This document shows, piece after piece, positions 12,417 through 22,985 of a stretch of DNA of 64,000 bases. Each line of letters begins with the position of its first letter. Positions within the stretch are counted from its first letter, which is position 1. The stretch is from Drosophila pseudoobscura (taxonomy: Eukaryota; Arthropoda; Insecta; Diptera; Drosophilidae): positions 45,461,869 to 45,525,868 of the forward strand of contig NC_046683.1 in the NCBI RefSeq assembly GCF_009870125.1. The letters run 5' to 3'. The translations under genes and the position numbers were made by a program. The notes beneath the pieces were generated by a model. It ran no database searches. It was not told where the DNA came from and saw nothing but the letters and a program-made list of their open reading frames with translations.

Positions 12417-14049
12417 AGCAGATTCGTAGAAAATGCTCATAGAGTTATCAGATCATATCAGTTCACATTAATCACATCGGATCGTTATTATAGCCAGAAC
12501 GAAAAGATCAAATTTTGGAGGTCCCTTAAGAAAAGAGAGACAGATGAAATACAAAATTCTGAGAAAAATGGAAACAGAGAAAATATAGTATTGTTCTAAT
12601 CAAATAGGTCGCTAGGTGAAGAGCGGAGTGAAAGAACAATCGTTAGAACATCACTCGTGGTTGTGGTTTCTCTCTATATTTATTCATCACTCATGACAAG
12701 TGCGAGCAAATTTTGGGGATCCCGGCGCTTACGTAGAAACTGTATTGTATACCCTGCATAAATCATACCACTACATACATATATTATAGAATAAAGTGAG
12801 TGTAAAATATTCCCATAATATCTTTACGTTTCCACTAAAATCATAGAGTTTTCCACTGTACAGTGGAACTGCTCCCTTGTTGTTTTCTTTCGGTTTTCTT
12901 TTTTCGTTTTTTTTTTTTTTTGCAGGGGCATGCCTCAGCTGCCACAGGCAACGGAAGTTGTTTTGCATGTTCCACAATGTAGAAGAGAGTGGCAGTCGAA
13001 TTTTTGCCGTACCGAGAGTTTCCCTTTTTGTCTCCTGGTGGGGCTTTTTTCGGGAATAAAGCAAACCGACAAATGCGATCCGAAGGAGATGATGTTTTTC
13101 TATTTCAACGACCTAAAGTTTGTTTGTGGCCTTTGGGCCAACACCTGTGGGCGCTCCCAAGTTTATTGATCCTTTTATGAGCCATCAAAGTGACCGCGAC
13201 CTGAAAGGACTTCGGCTTCTGGGGCTTCTGGGACAGGCAGTAAGTCTCCAAAGGTCCACGTCCACTCAAAGTAGTTTCTTCTCCACGCAAAGTGCCAGAG
13301 AAATGTCAATAAATGGCACAAAGAATACGCAGATACAAAGAGAGACAATCCCAAGGAAAAGCCACGCCAATTGGCCACATTAAAAGCAGAGCTTGTAAAA
13401 ATATTTTCCAGCCAAGTAATGGCCCTGACAGTGAGCCCCACCAGTCCTCGGCCACCAGTCCCCACAGCCAACTCCCCCCTGTCCAGCTGGTCCTCCACTC
13501 CACATTCAGGGCTGGCACAGAAATATCCTTTTATGATTTATCCCAGCGGTGGCAGTTAAAAGTTGCACAAACATGCGAGCCAACTATGGCCCCGACCCGC
13601 TCTCCGCTCCTCCGCTCCTCCTCCTTCGCAGCCTTCCTTGTATTATCCGGGGACATTTTTAATAAGATTGTGTGGGCGTACCCGTGCTCGTGCCCGTGCC
13701 CCTGGCCAAAGCCTGAAGTCTGGGGCCTGGAGAGTGTGCAGGCAGGCATGATACTCGTATCTCCCCCGAGCCCAGGGCTTGTAAGTAAGTTGTTTAAAGT
13801 TATTTATGTGTCAATTATTGGGTTTCTGTGCGGCGGCTCCTGGGCCAGCAATCCGAGATTATGGTAGTCCCCGGACCCTCAAAACACTTGGGCAATTCGT
13901 GGCGGGCCAAAAGTATTAAATGGTCAAATGAACTCTTTTATTTGATGGCCGGCCCTAAACGACAGCTGGCCAGTACGAATAACGGAGCCGCCAGAAAACT
14001 GAAAGAGGAGGACACACATTTGTACGTATGTATATTTGATTCTTCATTT
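12417..14049. other. Non-coding stretch between DINE-1 and the protease gene
   Basis: No supported gene. It contains a T-rich run ending in TTTTGCAG at about 12908-12925 that resembles a splice acceptor, but the frame after it shows no domain. It also contains two copies, about 200 bp apart, of a CAAATTTTGG-type motif followed by a TCCC block (about 12509 and 12709), possibly an old repeat. The last part is the 3' flank of the cysteine protease gene. Confidence 0.5.
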
Positions 14050-14055
14050 TTTATT
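14050..14055 (-). terminator. Polyadenylation signal AATAAA of the protease gene
   Basis: Canonical AATAAA on the minus strand, 16 bases past the protease stop codon. The position implies a very short 3' UTR. Confidence 0.6.
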
Positions 14056-14071
14056 TTAAAATATGACAGAG

Positions 14072-15088
14072 TTATACGAGCGGATACTGGGGAATGGAGG
14101 CGACGCCACACATGTTTCCCGCGTTACGTGCCAACTTGAAATATCCGTCTATCCCCCAGGATGTGCCATAGGAGTTCTTGATCAGCCAGTAGTCGCCCCA
14201 CTCGGCGTCGGTGCCGAAACCCACCACCAGCACGGCATGACGGAGCGATGCCCTGTTCGATCTACAGTTTTCATCCTTCAGTACACCTCTCTTATAGTTC
14301 CGGAACGATTGTTGCAGATGGTCGATCGAGACGGCGACGGGGCCAATGTTGTAGACCACTTCGGCGAGTTCCCTTTCATCGGCATTACTCAGGGTCACAT
14401 AGCCACGCACCCTGCCCGCACTAGTTGACTTGTCGTAGCGACACTCTTCACTCAATGGCACGAACGGATAGGACTCCTTCGTGGCAATGCCATTGTCCCT
14501 GGTGTAGTTGAACGCCACGCTCACCCACCCGCCCTCGCATTTGGCGCTGGGCCTGTTCGTACAGTCGAGCAGGTGCTTAGGAGAGAGCTCCACCAGCCGA
14601 TGATTCTTCAGTGCCAGATGAGCCTCGATGGCCCCCGAAGCAGCGAAGGCCCAGCACGCCAGGCACTCGGTGCCCTGGTTGCCCACCGGCGAAATACATC
14701 CCGACTCCCTCCAGTCCTTTCCCTCCGTTATCTGATCGTAATACTTGTAGTTGGACGGAATCGTCAGATTTTGTGTGGGAGCATCCGCCTCAGGCTCGGC
14801 GCCATTCGTTCGGAAGGCGAGCAGGTTCTGCTTGGTATCGGAGAACTCGTTGAGTCCCATCTCGTATCCCACTTCGCCCGCTGCAAATCGTATGTTGTGC
14901 TCCTGCACCTCCAGTGCTCTCCGTTTGTATATGCCATAGTGGCGTATGTTGTCATTGTAGTTGTACCGCTTGCCGTACTTCTCCTTGAACGCGTTCCATT
15001 CCGCCATGGACACCCGGGCAGTGGCGCAAGCGATCCCGAGCAGAAGCAAAAGGAGATGAAAGCCCAAATAACTCCGGGGCAAATTCAT
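14072..15088 (-). CDS. Cathepsin L-like cysteine protease (papain family C1A)
   Basis: Intronless gene for a secreted or lysosomal papain-type protease of 338 residues. The ATG at 15088 is chosen because it opens a signal peptide (about residues 1-24, poly-Leu core ending CATA). The upstream in-frame extension to 15130 starts with TTG and has no ATG. A propeptide of the I29 inhibitor type follows (about 28-92, with the GLNEFSD motif), then the mature domain from about 115. Catalytic residues are Cys145 in CWAF, His284 in RHAVLVVGFG and Asn305 in KNSYGTSWG, with oxyanion Gln138. Two departures from the family are visible: Gln138 and Cys145 are seven residues apart rather than the usual six, and the conserved Trp after Asn (NSWG) is Tyr307. 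Length and architecture fit the family, and D. melanogaster has several such genes; I do not assign an ortholog. Digestive or lysosomal proteolysis is inferred from the family. The intronless structure could reflect retroposition. Confidence 0.93.
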   Translation of the reverse strand: MNLPRSYLGFHLLLLLLGIACATARVSMAEWNAFKEKYGKRYNYNDNIRHYGIYKRRALEVQEHNIRFAAGEVGYEMGLNEFSDTKQNLLAFRTNGAEPEADAPTQNLTIPSNYKYYDQITEGKDWRESGCISPVGNQGTECLACWAFAASGAIEAHLALKNHRLVELSPKHLLDCTNRPSAKCEGGWVSVAFNYTRDNGIATKESYPFVPLSEECRYDKSTSAGRVRGYVTLSNADERELAEVVYNIGPVAVSIDHLQQSFRNYKRGVLKDENCRSNRASLRHAVLVVGFGTDAEWGDYWLIKNSYGTSWGIDGYFKLARNAGNMCGVASIPQYPLV

Positions 15089-15122
15089 TGCGATCTCAAC
15101 GGGGCAAATATCGCAATATAAC

Positions 15123-15159
15123 TGTGGCAAATCTCTGCGAGCTCGGGCTATTTATTTAT
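15123..15159 (-). promoter_or_regulatory. Candidate TATA and initiator of the protease gene
   Basis: The minus strand has an ATAAATAAATAG run at about 15149-15159 and an initiator-like ACAGTT around 15123, spaced about 30-35 bp, the usual distance. The implied 5' UTR would be about 35 bases. A GATAAG-type site lies further upstream near 15238. This is inference from motif and spacing. Confidence 0.4.
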
Positions 15160-16359
15160 GTTCAATGCTTCAGCAATATTTTCACAGTATTCCGACGATA
15201 ATTGTAGCGATTATTCTTTGGAGCGGACCCCAGCTCGGCTTATCGCTTGGCCCGCAGCTTCGTTCCAGGAATTCCCAAGAATTCCCGGAACCCATGGAGA
15301 AAACAGTGATAGGCTGCACTCGAAATTTTTGGAGTTCAAATCACAATACTTGAGTTTTATTAAATTAATTAAATTATTATTTAATTACTAACAATAATGC
15401 AAAAACTAAAATTTACATATTTATAAAAGGAACCTGTAAAATTTCACACAGATGTGTCTGATAGGCATGAAGGATTATTCAATAACTATTGAAGCCTCAA
15501 AGGGAGAAAAATCCGTGAAATGTACAATTTACTTTGATTTGCAGGAAATATATTTAATCTAAATATGAAAATATTTATTTTCAGTATGAAATATATATAT
15601 TTTAAATATGAACTATGCACATTTCGACCAAATTATCATATTAATTTGATATATTATTTACCATTTCCACCCTCGGCTCAAATCTATTAGTATAAATATT
15701 TAAATCTATTCGAATACAAAAAGAATCGTGTAAATGAAATTATTATTGGTAGTAGCCAGAGGTATCGTTCAGTCGTAATATCATGGATGTCATGCTTATT
15801 TGCTTCATTTTTAAATAGAAACAATTTCCAATGATGCGAATAATGTTTTTGTAATTCCATTCGAGCCGCATATCAAACACTCGAACACGCTGCACTTGAT
15901 GTCATTAGACAAAGGGCGCAGCGCATTTCTAATCTCATTAAAAACCCCACTAAAAAGCCAAATTCCATGTCAGTCACTGTAGGTTTCGAACAAGCTCACT
16001 TCTGATAGGGTCTGGCATGCAAAGCGGTGCAAAGCGATGCGAGGCGAAAGCGTTCATGCAGTGTTTGGCGAGTGTGCAAATCATAATCCAATTAGTCAAT
16101 AAATTATTAATTACAGGACACGCCCCGAATGCATTTAATTGTTGTGTTTTTGTGTGTACTACGAGTATTATGATGGGATTGGATTCGGCATTTACTCCGA
16201 GCTCTGCTGCACTCTGAGTATTTATTTCAAAAAGAAAGATGAATTTAAATGACTTTTCTGTCTATATCGATGGCACTATCCATATCCATCCCCATGCATC
16301 CATAATTTCCACACAATTGACTCAATTCGCAGGACCAAGCGTCCCACATGATGCACTCA

Positions 16360-16368
16360 CTCTCTCTC

Positions 16369-16401
<33 letters not shown>
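16360..16401. repeat. (CT)n microsatellite
   Basis: CT dinucleotide run with a short C-rich interruption, GAGA on the minus strand. Confidence 0.9.
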
Positions 16402-16403
<2 letters not shown>

Positions 16404-16645
16404 GCTCATGATTTATGCAGTGCACTCCCAACAGGAGACAAGCGATACTGGGGGGCAGCAGGATGTAAGCAGTAATTTTATTTTCTGTTAATTTTGTCAG
16501 ACAATCGCAAAACAACTGCATATGCCACAACACAACGGGGCGGGACACAACAGCGGGGGCACTGAATAAAACGAAAATAATACAACAATTTATTTTATTG
16601 ATGACAATTTCTATCTGCCACTCGGCTGTTTTTGTGCATACGAAA

Positions 16646-16691
16646 TCAGCATCTGCATCAGCATCAGCATCATCAGCATCATCATCATCAA
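16646..16691. repeat. Triplet repeat of ATC and AGC
   Basis: Alternating CATCAG/ATC triplets. The minus-strand reading is an Asp/Ala run without protein context. Confidence 0.75.
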
Positions 16692-19600
16692 TAGAGGGCC
16701 AAAAGTATCCCCCACAATGGCCAACTACTACTCCTCGCAATGTGGACCCGCGCGCACATATGGCCCAGCACTTCAATTGCATTATGGACTGGAATACTCC
16801 TATAACGAACAGCACACAAAAAATGCTCCCGGCCGAGATGACAGCAAGGGCATTTTTGGAGCCCTCATTGCAGACATTGGTACACCCTGCAGCTAGACAG
16901 GGAATACCCATAATACCGATCTGGTGTTCTTCCTAAAACACTCATCTATAAAGTGATATTTCATAGCTCTGGTTTTTAGATCTCCCTGAAATGGGAGACA
17001 GGAGATCAGGGAATTTCCGGTCAAGACTGGATGTCAAATCGCATTGAAACGCATAATTGGAAGCTCTGTCATTCTCGAAACAGTTATTATGTGCAATAGA
17101 TTTCATAATCTATTAAAAAGCTAATGGGATCGAGGACAGACAAATATCAGGGCATACTGCACAAAAGCTCATACACAAATATGCGAGTACGAGTATTTTG
17201 TACACAATAATTCGTTGAAGCTCTTTGAAGCGTTGGGTTCACTACCATTGTTGAAATTTACAATTGCGATTCATCAAAAATAGATTAGGTTTTCATTGCA
17301 ACAATGCATATCCACAACGACACCGACATCGACATCGATATCGTGTGTCGGGGTGTGGGTGGGGGTGGACGAGGACGAGGACACTCCAGAGATACGTATG
17401 TCCTAGCCCCTTCCTCAATATTCAATATGTTTGTCATGGGTCGTGGGTCCGGAGTAATCAAACAATGCAATGTTTATTGTAAATCAAAAATGTATCTATG
17501 TATGCTTGTAGCTTGAGAACATTATGCAGGAAGTAGGAAGTCATCCGATCCGAACTTCCTTTTGGAAGCTACCAATTTGATATGGTAGCTCCATCTGCGG
17601 AGCAGAGACTCTCCTAATGCCGCAAAAATCGCGAGCGAGCTTAAATATTCGAGCGGAGCGAGTACACAAAAGTGCCGTAAAATAAAATACAAAGAGGAGG
17701 CAACTTTGAACTTTAAATAAATTTTTTGACTTTGCCTTTGCCGCGGAAAAGTTCTTAAATAAAATAGAATATGAAAGAGGCAAGAGAAAGCAGTGGAAAG
17801 GAGGAAGAAAGGATGGAAAAGAAGCAGCAACTAGCACACTTATGTGCAACAGAAAATTCGCTGAAATAATGGGCCAGAAGCCTGGGCATTATTTTGGGCT
17901 TAAGCGAGCTCCACAGCGCAGTCATCCAGGATATGGACTCTTGGAGTAAGGAAACGGGGTATGGGCATGGGTATGGGTATGGATATGGGTGTGTATATGG
18001 GGGAATGTGCATAAAATTTAATGCCTGCCTCCACATCCTCCTTCGGCGCCTGGTTGTTGCCAAGTTTTAGCAGCAGTTTCTGGAAGGAATATGTCAAAGA
18101 GTACGATGGCACATCCTCGACTCTGTTGCATTATGAATGCCGCATAATTTAAGCGCATACTCTCCTGCATGCTACTATCGTACTACCACTACCATGAGAA
18201 GAAGGCCATAAGAAGTTTTGCCCGAATCGGAATGGGGAATGGGGGAAAAGTTGCGCTTTAAGGTCCCCGTGCTGTCGCATCTACTAACGATTGCTTGGAC
18301 CCAGCTTTGGGCAAACCAACTCGACTTGCCACTTCTAGTTGCCCTTCGAAGTGTTTGCTTGACGCTTCCAAATCTCTGCAGGAGGACCTTCCTTGAGTTC
18401 CTTGAGTTGAGGTCCTGCTCCTCCTCGCCAGCTGCAGCTGGCAACTCTTCGGCAAACTTTACTCTTTCGTGCGGTGGCCGCAAGTGTCCTGCGTGCGTGC
18501 CGTGTCCTCTTCCGGTCAATCGCTTTGTAATGTCCCAGCCAGCACTTGTCCTGCCAGCTCGAAGGACAAGTGCCCGGAATTGAGTCGCTCGAACGTGCCC
18601 AACGACAGGATATTACATGCATAAGTGAGTGCTGATGGAAGGCAGTTAAAGGCTGTCTCGGATCATCTGCGATCCACATTTGAATTCCGATATATTTTAT
18701 GCTGCTTTCACCTCTCTGAATTATTGCTAAATTCTTTTACTGACTTGAATATATAGTGGGATTCGAACGCGAGCTCTTTCTTATGCGGACTGGTGGACGC
18801 CAGTCCTGTCCTCCTGGCACTCTGGTAGCTGGTAACTGTCGCAGTGGCCCACATTTCCAATCATCCTCTGCTCACCGCTGGGACTGCACTGGGAGCTGCA
18901 CTTACGCAGCTGCTCTGATTGCTGGCGGTCCGTAACTCATAGAAGCCGCAGCCGCAGCTTAAAGTGCCACCTTGACACCACTCCACTCCGCTCCACCTCA
19001 GCGCTGCAGCTCTGCAGCTCTGCAGCGCGCTGGTCTGACAGTTTTTCTTTAGTTTTACGCGCTGTTGAAAGTCATGAAAAAAGTGGAAAAACAACGCGCC
19101 CAGGACGCGCACGTGTGGCAGAGTCTCAGTCTTAGAGTCTCAGTTGCTGTGTGGCATCTTTTGCATTCCTCCTATCCTTGGCTGCCCCCGGTTTGCAGCA
19201 CGTGCCACACGTAAAACTTAAAAATGCCGCACCAACAGCTGCCGCCAGCTGCAGCCAACTTCTAGCCACTTCCTGCACCCACCGCCCCCGCCCCCGCCAT
19301 CGCCACCCGCTGCTACCAACTGCAACTGTTGCTATCGATACTCGCACTTGCACTCGCACTCGCACCAGTTGCCGTACCCATTCCCGCAGACGAGCGAGCG
19401 TCCTGCCATTCGATACTCTTCACAATAGAGGTCGCGCCGCCACCTTATCGGGCCATTTACGACGTCAAGGAGAGCTCCTCGAGATTTCCAAACCAAATTT
19501 CAAAAGTTCTCCAATCTTCCCATGGATGAAACTTGGTGGAAAACTCATGGCTACGGGGCTATTCGGGCAATTTAGCGGTGGAAAAAAATGGTCCAATGGA

Positions 19601-20766
19601 TAAGTCGGCTTGGCGAAGGGCATTAAAGGTTCCTTGTTCAGACTCAAGTTCATCCAGCATCTTGTCTTACTGTGGGGCAAGTGGCGCGAGTGGAGCGAGT
19701 GGCAGTGGCATGGCCCAAGTGCAGTGCGTTGGCACTTTTGCGCTTTTGCATATCGCGCTGCCACTCCCTGCGCTGGCTGGCTGGCTGGCTGGCTGTGCAT
19801 CCTGCGAGTCGCTGCACAGGTTGCCACCGTAATTTACCAACTATATCCGCCTTGTTACCTCTCCCAAGCTCCCAACCCCTGGCTGGGCGACAGGGAAGAG
19901 TCGGGAACGAGCACTGTTCAGCACCACCTTCGCTGGCGGGTTCCGGATACGGAAGCGTGCCATAAAAGTGGCATATTTGCCGCATCCTGTTGACAATAAC
20001 TGAACTGGTCCACGTCCGTGGCGCCCCCACCTCTTTCTCTTTCTCTTCATCTTTCTATCTCTCTGTCTCTCTCTAGCTCGACAGCAAACGATGCGCGATT
20101 TTTGGTTACTGTCTGGAAACCCTGGCCGTGTTGCTTTTATCCCCCGGGGAGCACGCTTGGCGACTTTACCAGAACTCGGTTCATTACGGATGGCTTAGCT
20201 CGTAAAAAGCGAGCGAATTGAAAGAACATTTGTACGAAGAATTGAACAAACAATTGGCAACTCTATTTCTGAAAATTCGTTGGATGTTCCTGAGATCTTT
20301 CAAACAACTCCAACAATTTCGACCAAATTTGGTATGAGAATACCGCTTTTCAGGCATTCCATAAAGTTTTCTATGAGGTGGAAACGCTTGCAATATTTCA
20401 TGTCTAGAAAAGTTTTTGAATTGAAACGTCGTATGGCTGTAGAGGCGAAATTTTGAAATATATTTTGAGCTTTCATATGTTTCATACGATTATGCAAGAA
20501 TAAAAGTCCATGCATAAAATATATAAATTTTATGGGAGAATTTTAAAGTTTACCTTTCATTTGAGATCTTAACTCTTGTCTCCCGATAAGGAGACAACCC
20601 CAACCCATCGAAAATGGGCGACCATTAATAACGGAATGAAATCAGATGGAAACAGGAACAGACCTACTCTGAAAGAGAGAACTCCTTCTAATAAATATGC
20701 CCAACTAAATTAACTGCCCCAAAGATTGACGACAAGAACTCAGCAGAATTCAGGCCTAGAAAGCCC

Positions 20767-20810
20767 CCACACACCCACCCACACCCACACGCAAACACAC
20801 ACACACAAGG
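20767..20810. repeat. (CA)n / CCCACA repeat
   Basis: Mixed ACACCC and CA repeats on the plus strand. Confidence 0.85.
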
Positions 20811-21411
20811 GGGGAAATTTTGTGTCGTAAATTTTCTGAGATTGAGTGGGGCAGAGGCAAGACAGAGGAGAGGAGGCAAAAGCTGACAAACAATTAAAAC
20901 AATGAAAAGTGGGCAGGCAAACGGTAAAGATCCCAAAGAGACAGGTGTGACCATCCTCCCAGAGTGTGGGGCAGTGGGCGGCGGCAGGTAGATGTTAGGC
21001 GGCAATTGTGGGCGGTGTTGAGGCAGTTGGCAGGTGGGTCATGGGTGTGTGGGTGGGTGGCAAGGCATGGCAACTTCATTGCCTAGTAACGGTCTGCTGT
21101 CTGCACTTCATCAACTGCCGCTGGCATTTCTCAAGCAATATTCACCCTCTCTGTGTCTATCTCTCTCCCTCTCTCCCTCTTTTTCTTTCACACTCTGTCG
21201 CTCTCTCTCACTCGGGGCTGCGCACTTTGCTGTTGTTGCTGTTGAGCTTATTGTTATTCTTGTAGGCTAGACAAAGGTGGTCTCCCTGCCTTCCTGTCCC
21301 TGCAGCACCATCATCTCCTGTCGGTTGCCCGCCTGGTGACGACAGAAGGGTCGGGCCCGGGCCGGGCCGCCTTCGAGAATGGAGCAGGTGAGGAGAAATT
21401 ATTATTTATAA

Positions 21412-21667
21412 ATTGCTATACCCTTGCAGGAAGGGTATAAAGAGTTTGAGCTGGTATTTGCGACGCAGAAAAAAGAGTGGCCTCGACAACCCGCACAGTA
21501 GGATTATGTATTCCGTAGCCAGACATTTGAGGAATCACTCTGTGAAATACAAATTGGACGTCTTCGTAGCCTGATATTTTACTCATAACGGCACGGGCGA
21601 GCGAAGCTAGTGAGCCGGGGGTTGTCTCTTGAGGCTTAATGCCATAGATCTGCAAAGGGTATCAAAA
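21412..21667. mobile_element. DINE-1-like relic, about 255 bp
   Basis: The left end reads TATACCCTTGCAGGAAGGGT followed by a TTTGCGACGCAG-like block, and the right end reads CTGCAAAGGGTATC. The pair of TATACCCTTGCAG / CTGCAAGGGTAT ends and the GCAACGCAG-type inner segment are familiar from DINE-1-type elements in Drosophila. The middle has diverged and encodes nothing. Boundaries are approximate. Confidence 0.55.
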
Positions 21668-22917
21668 GATGCGGTGGGCGATGCTGAGTCTTCTCCTATT
21701 GTTGATTTTGTACCCATCCCTTTCCCTGCCGACAACACCTTGGCAGTAGGGGCCCACTCTCGCTCCCTGTATTTGGTCTTTTGAATAAAGTTTATGTCGG
21801 TGATGGCTCAACTTTCTTCCCTCTTTGCCGCCCCCGCAATCCGCACCTCTGCCAGTGTAGCCGCCTGTATGTCCTCCCATTGTCCTTTCAGGCCTATTGT
21901 CTGATAGTTGAAAAACATTTTGCACGCTTTTGGCATCTAACATGAAAATTATTGCGTCTGTCCTGCTTTGGCAGTTCAAGTGCACAGCGGTACAAAGAGC
22001 GGGATGGTGGATGGTGGGCACGCGAGAGAGTGAGAGGGGGTGGGGGGGGGGGATCGAGTAGAGCCTGCTGCATTTTTAATTAAATTCAGACTTTTGCAAT
22101 TGCAAAAATAAAAGCTAAAATGGGAAAAGTGGGGGAAACGGGTAGTGGAAAAGCGCAAAGCAAAAGGAAATACTTGGAGCGTATTTGGAATTTTTCGCCC
22201 GCGCACACTTTTCACTTTTTCACATTTCAATAAACAATTTTTATTGCTCTGCTCCTTCGCAAATTAGCTGCTAGGCTGGGAAAACGCCTATCACTCGCTC
22301 CTCATCACTCGTCACTCGTCCCCCGCCCCCTCGCCCACCCGTGGGCTCCGCACAGTTGTAATAATATTTTTGCTCCATTTTTTGCGCTGCTTTTCTTACG
22401 GAATGGAGTGGAGTTTTCTTTAGATTTTTTGGGAGTCGCTTTTGCTAATGAGTTTTCACTTGATTGAAGCTGGCAGCTTGGACAACATAATATTATTTCA
22501 GCACACAGTTCTTAGATATTTTCCGAACATTTACGAAATTTGCCATCAGTCGAAGAGGAGGTCTTTGCTTTGTGGGGCAAAATGTCTGTCATAACCCATT
22601 ATCTACTCCAAAAGTCCATGAAATGTATGTTTTATGTGGAAGAACTCCACTTTGAGCTCACCAAATTGAATGTGCAGTCCTTTGGGGACGGAGAGCATGA
22701 AATTCCATAATGAAATTGTGCAGAAACCAAAGGACATCCGACAGACGACATCCAACATCCGACATCGGACAGACGACAGACGAGGCTAGATGAAAGACGA
22801 AAGAACGGGCTGGACACCCACTTAGCCCATGCCCATAGGCCTGTCACGTGCCAGCCATGACCAACTACCCACCAAGCCAAGCCGGACTACTGAAGCTCCT
22901 TGTGCTGGTCCTCGTCC

Positions 22918-22936
22918 ACAGCAGCAGCAACAGCAA

Positions 22937-22973
<37 letters not shown>

Positions 22974-22985
22974 GGCAACAGCAAT
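22918..22985. repeat. (CAG/CAA)n triplet repeat
   Basis: About 22 triplets of CAG and CAA. One plus-strand frame is a glutamine run that opens at 22829 and ends at 23077, but nothing conserved flanks it. Confidence 0.8.

Noticed and set aside
12908..13169. T-tract with GCAG followed by an open frame, as a possible exon
   Set aside because: The frame after the acceptor-like site has no similarity I recognise and no matching donor or upstream exon.
18758..18800. GGGATTCGAAC word resembling a tRNA B box on the minus strand
   Set aside because: The flanking bases do not form a T-arm stem, and no A box or acceptor stem is present.
20202..20456. Plus-strand open frame of about 85 codons in AT-rich DNA
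   Set aside because: No start codon at its beginning, no recognised family, and the opposite strand is equally open.
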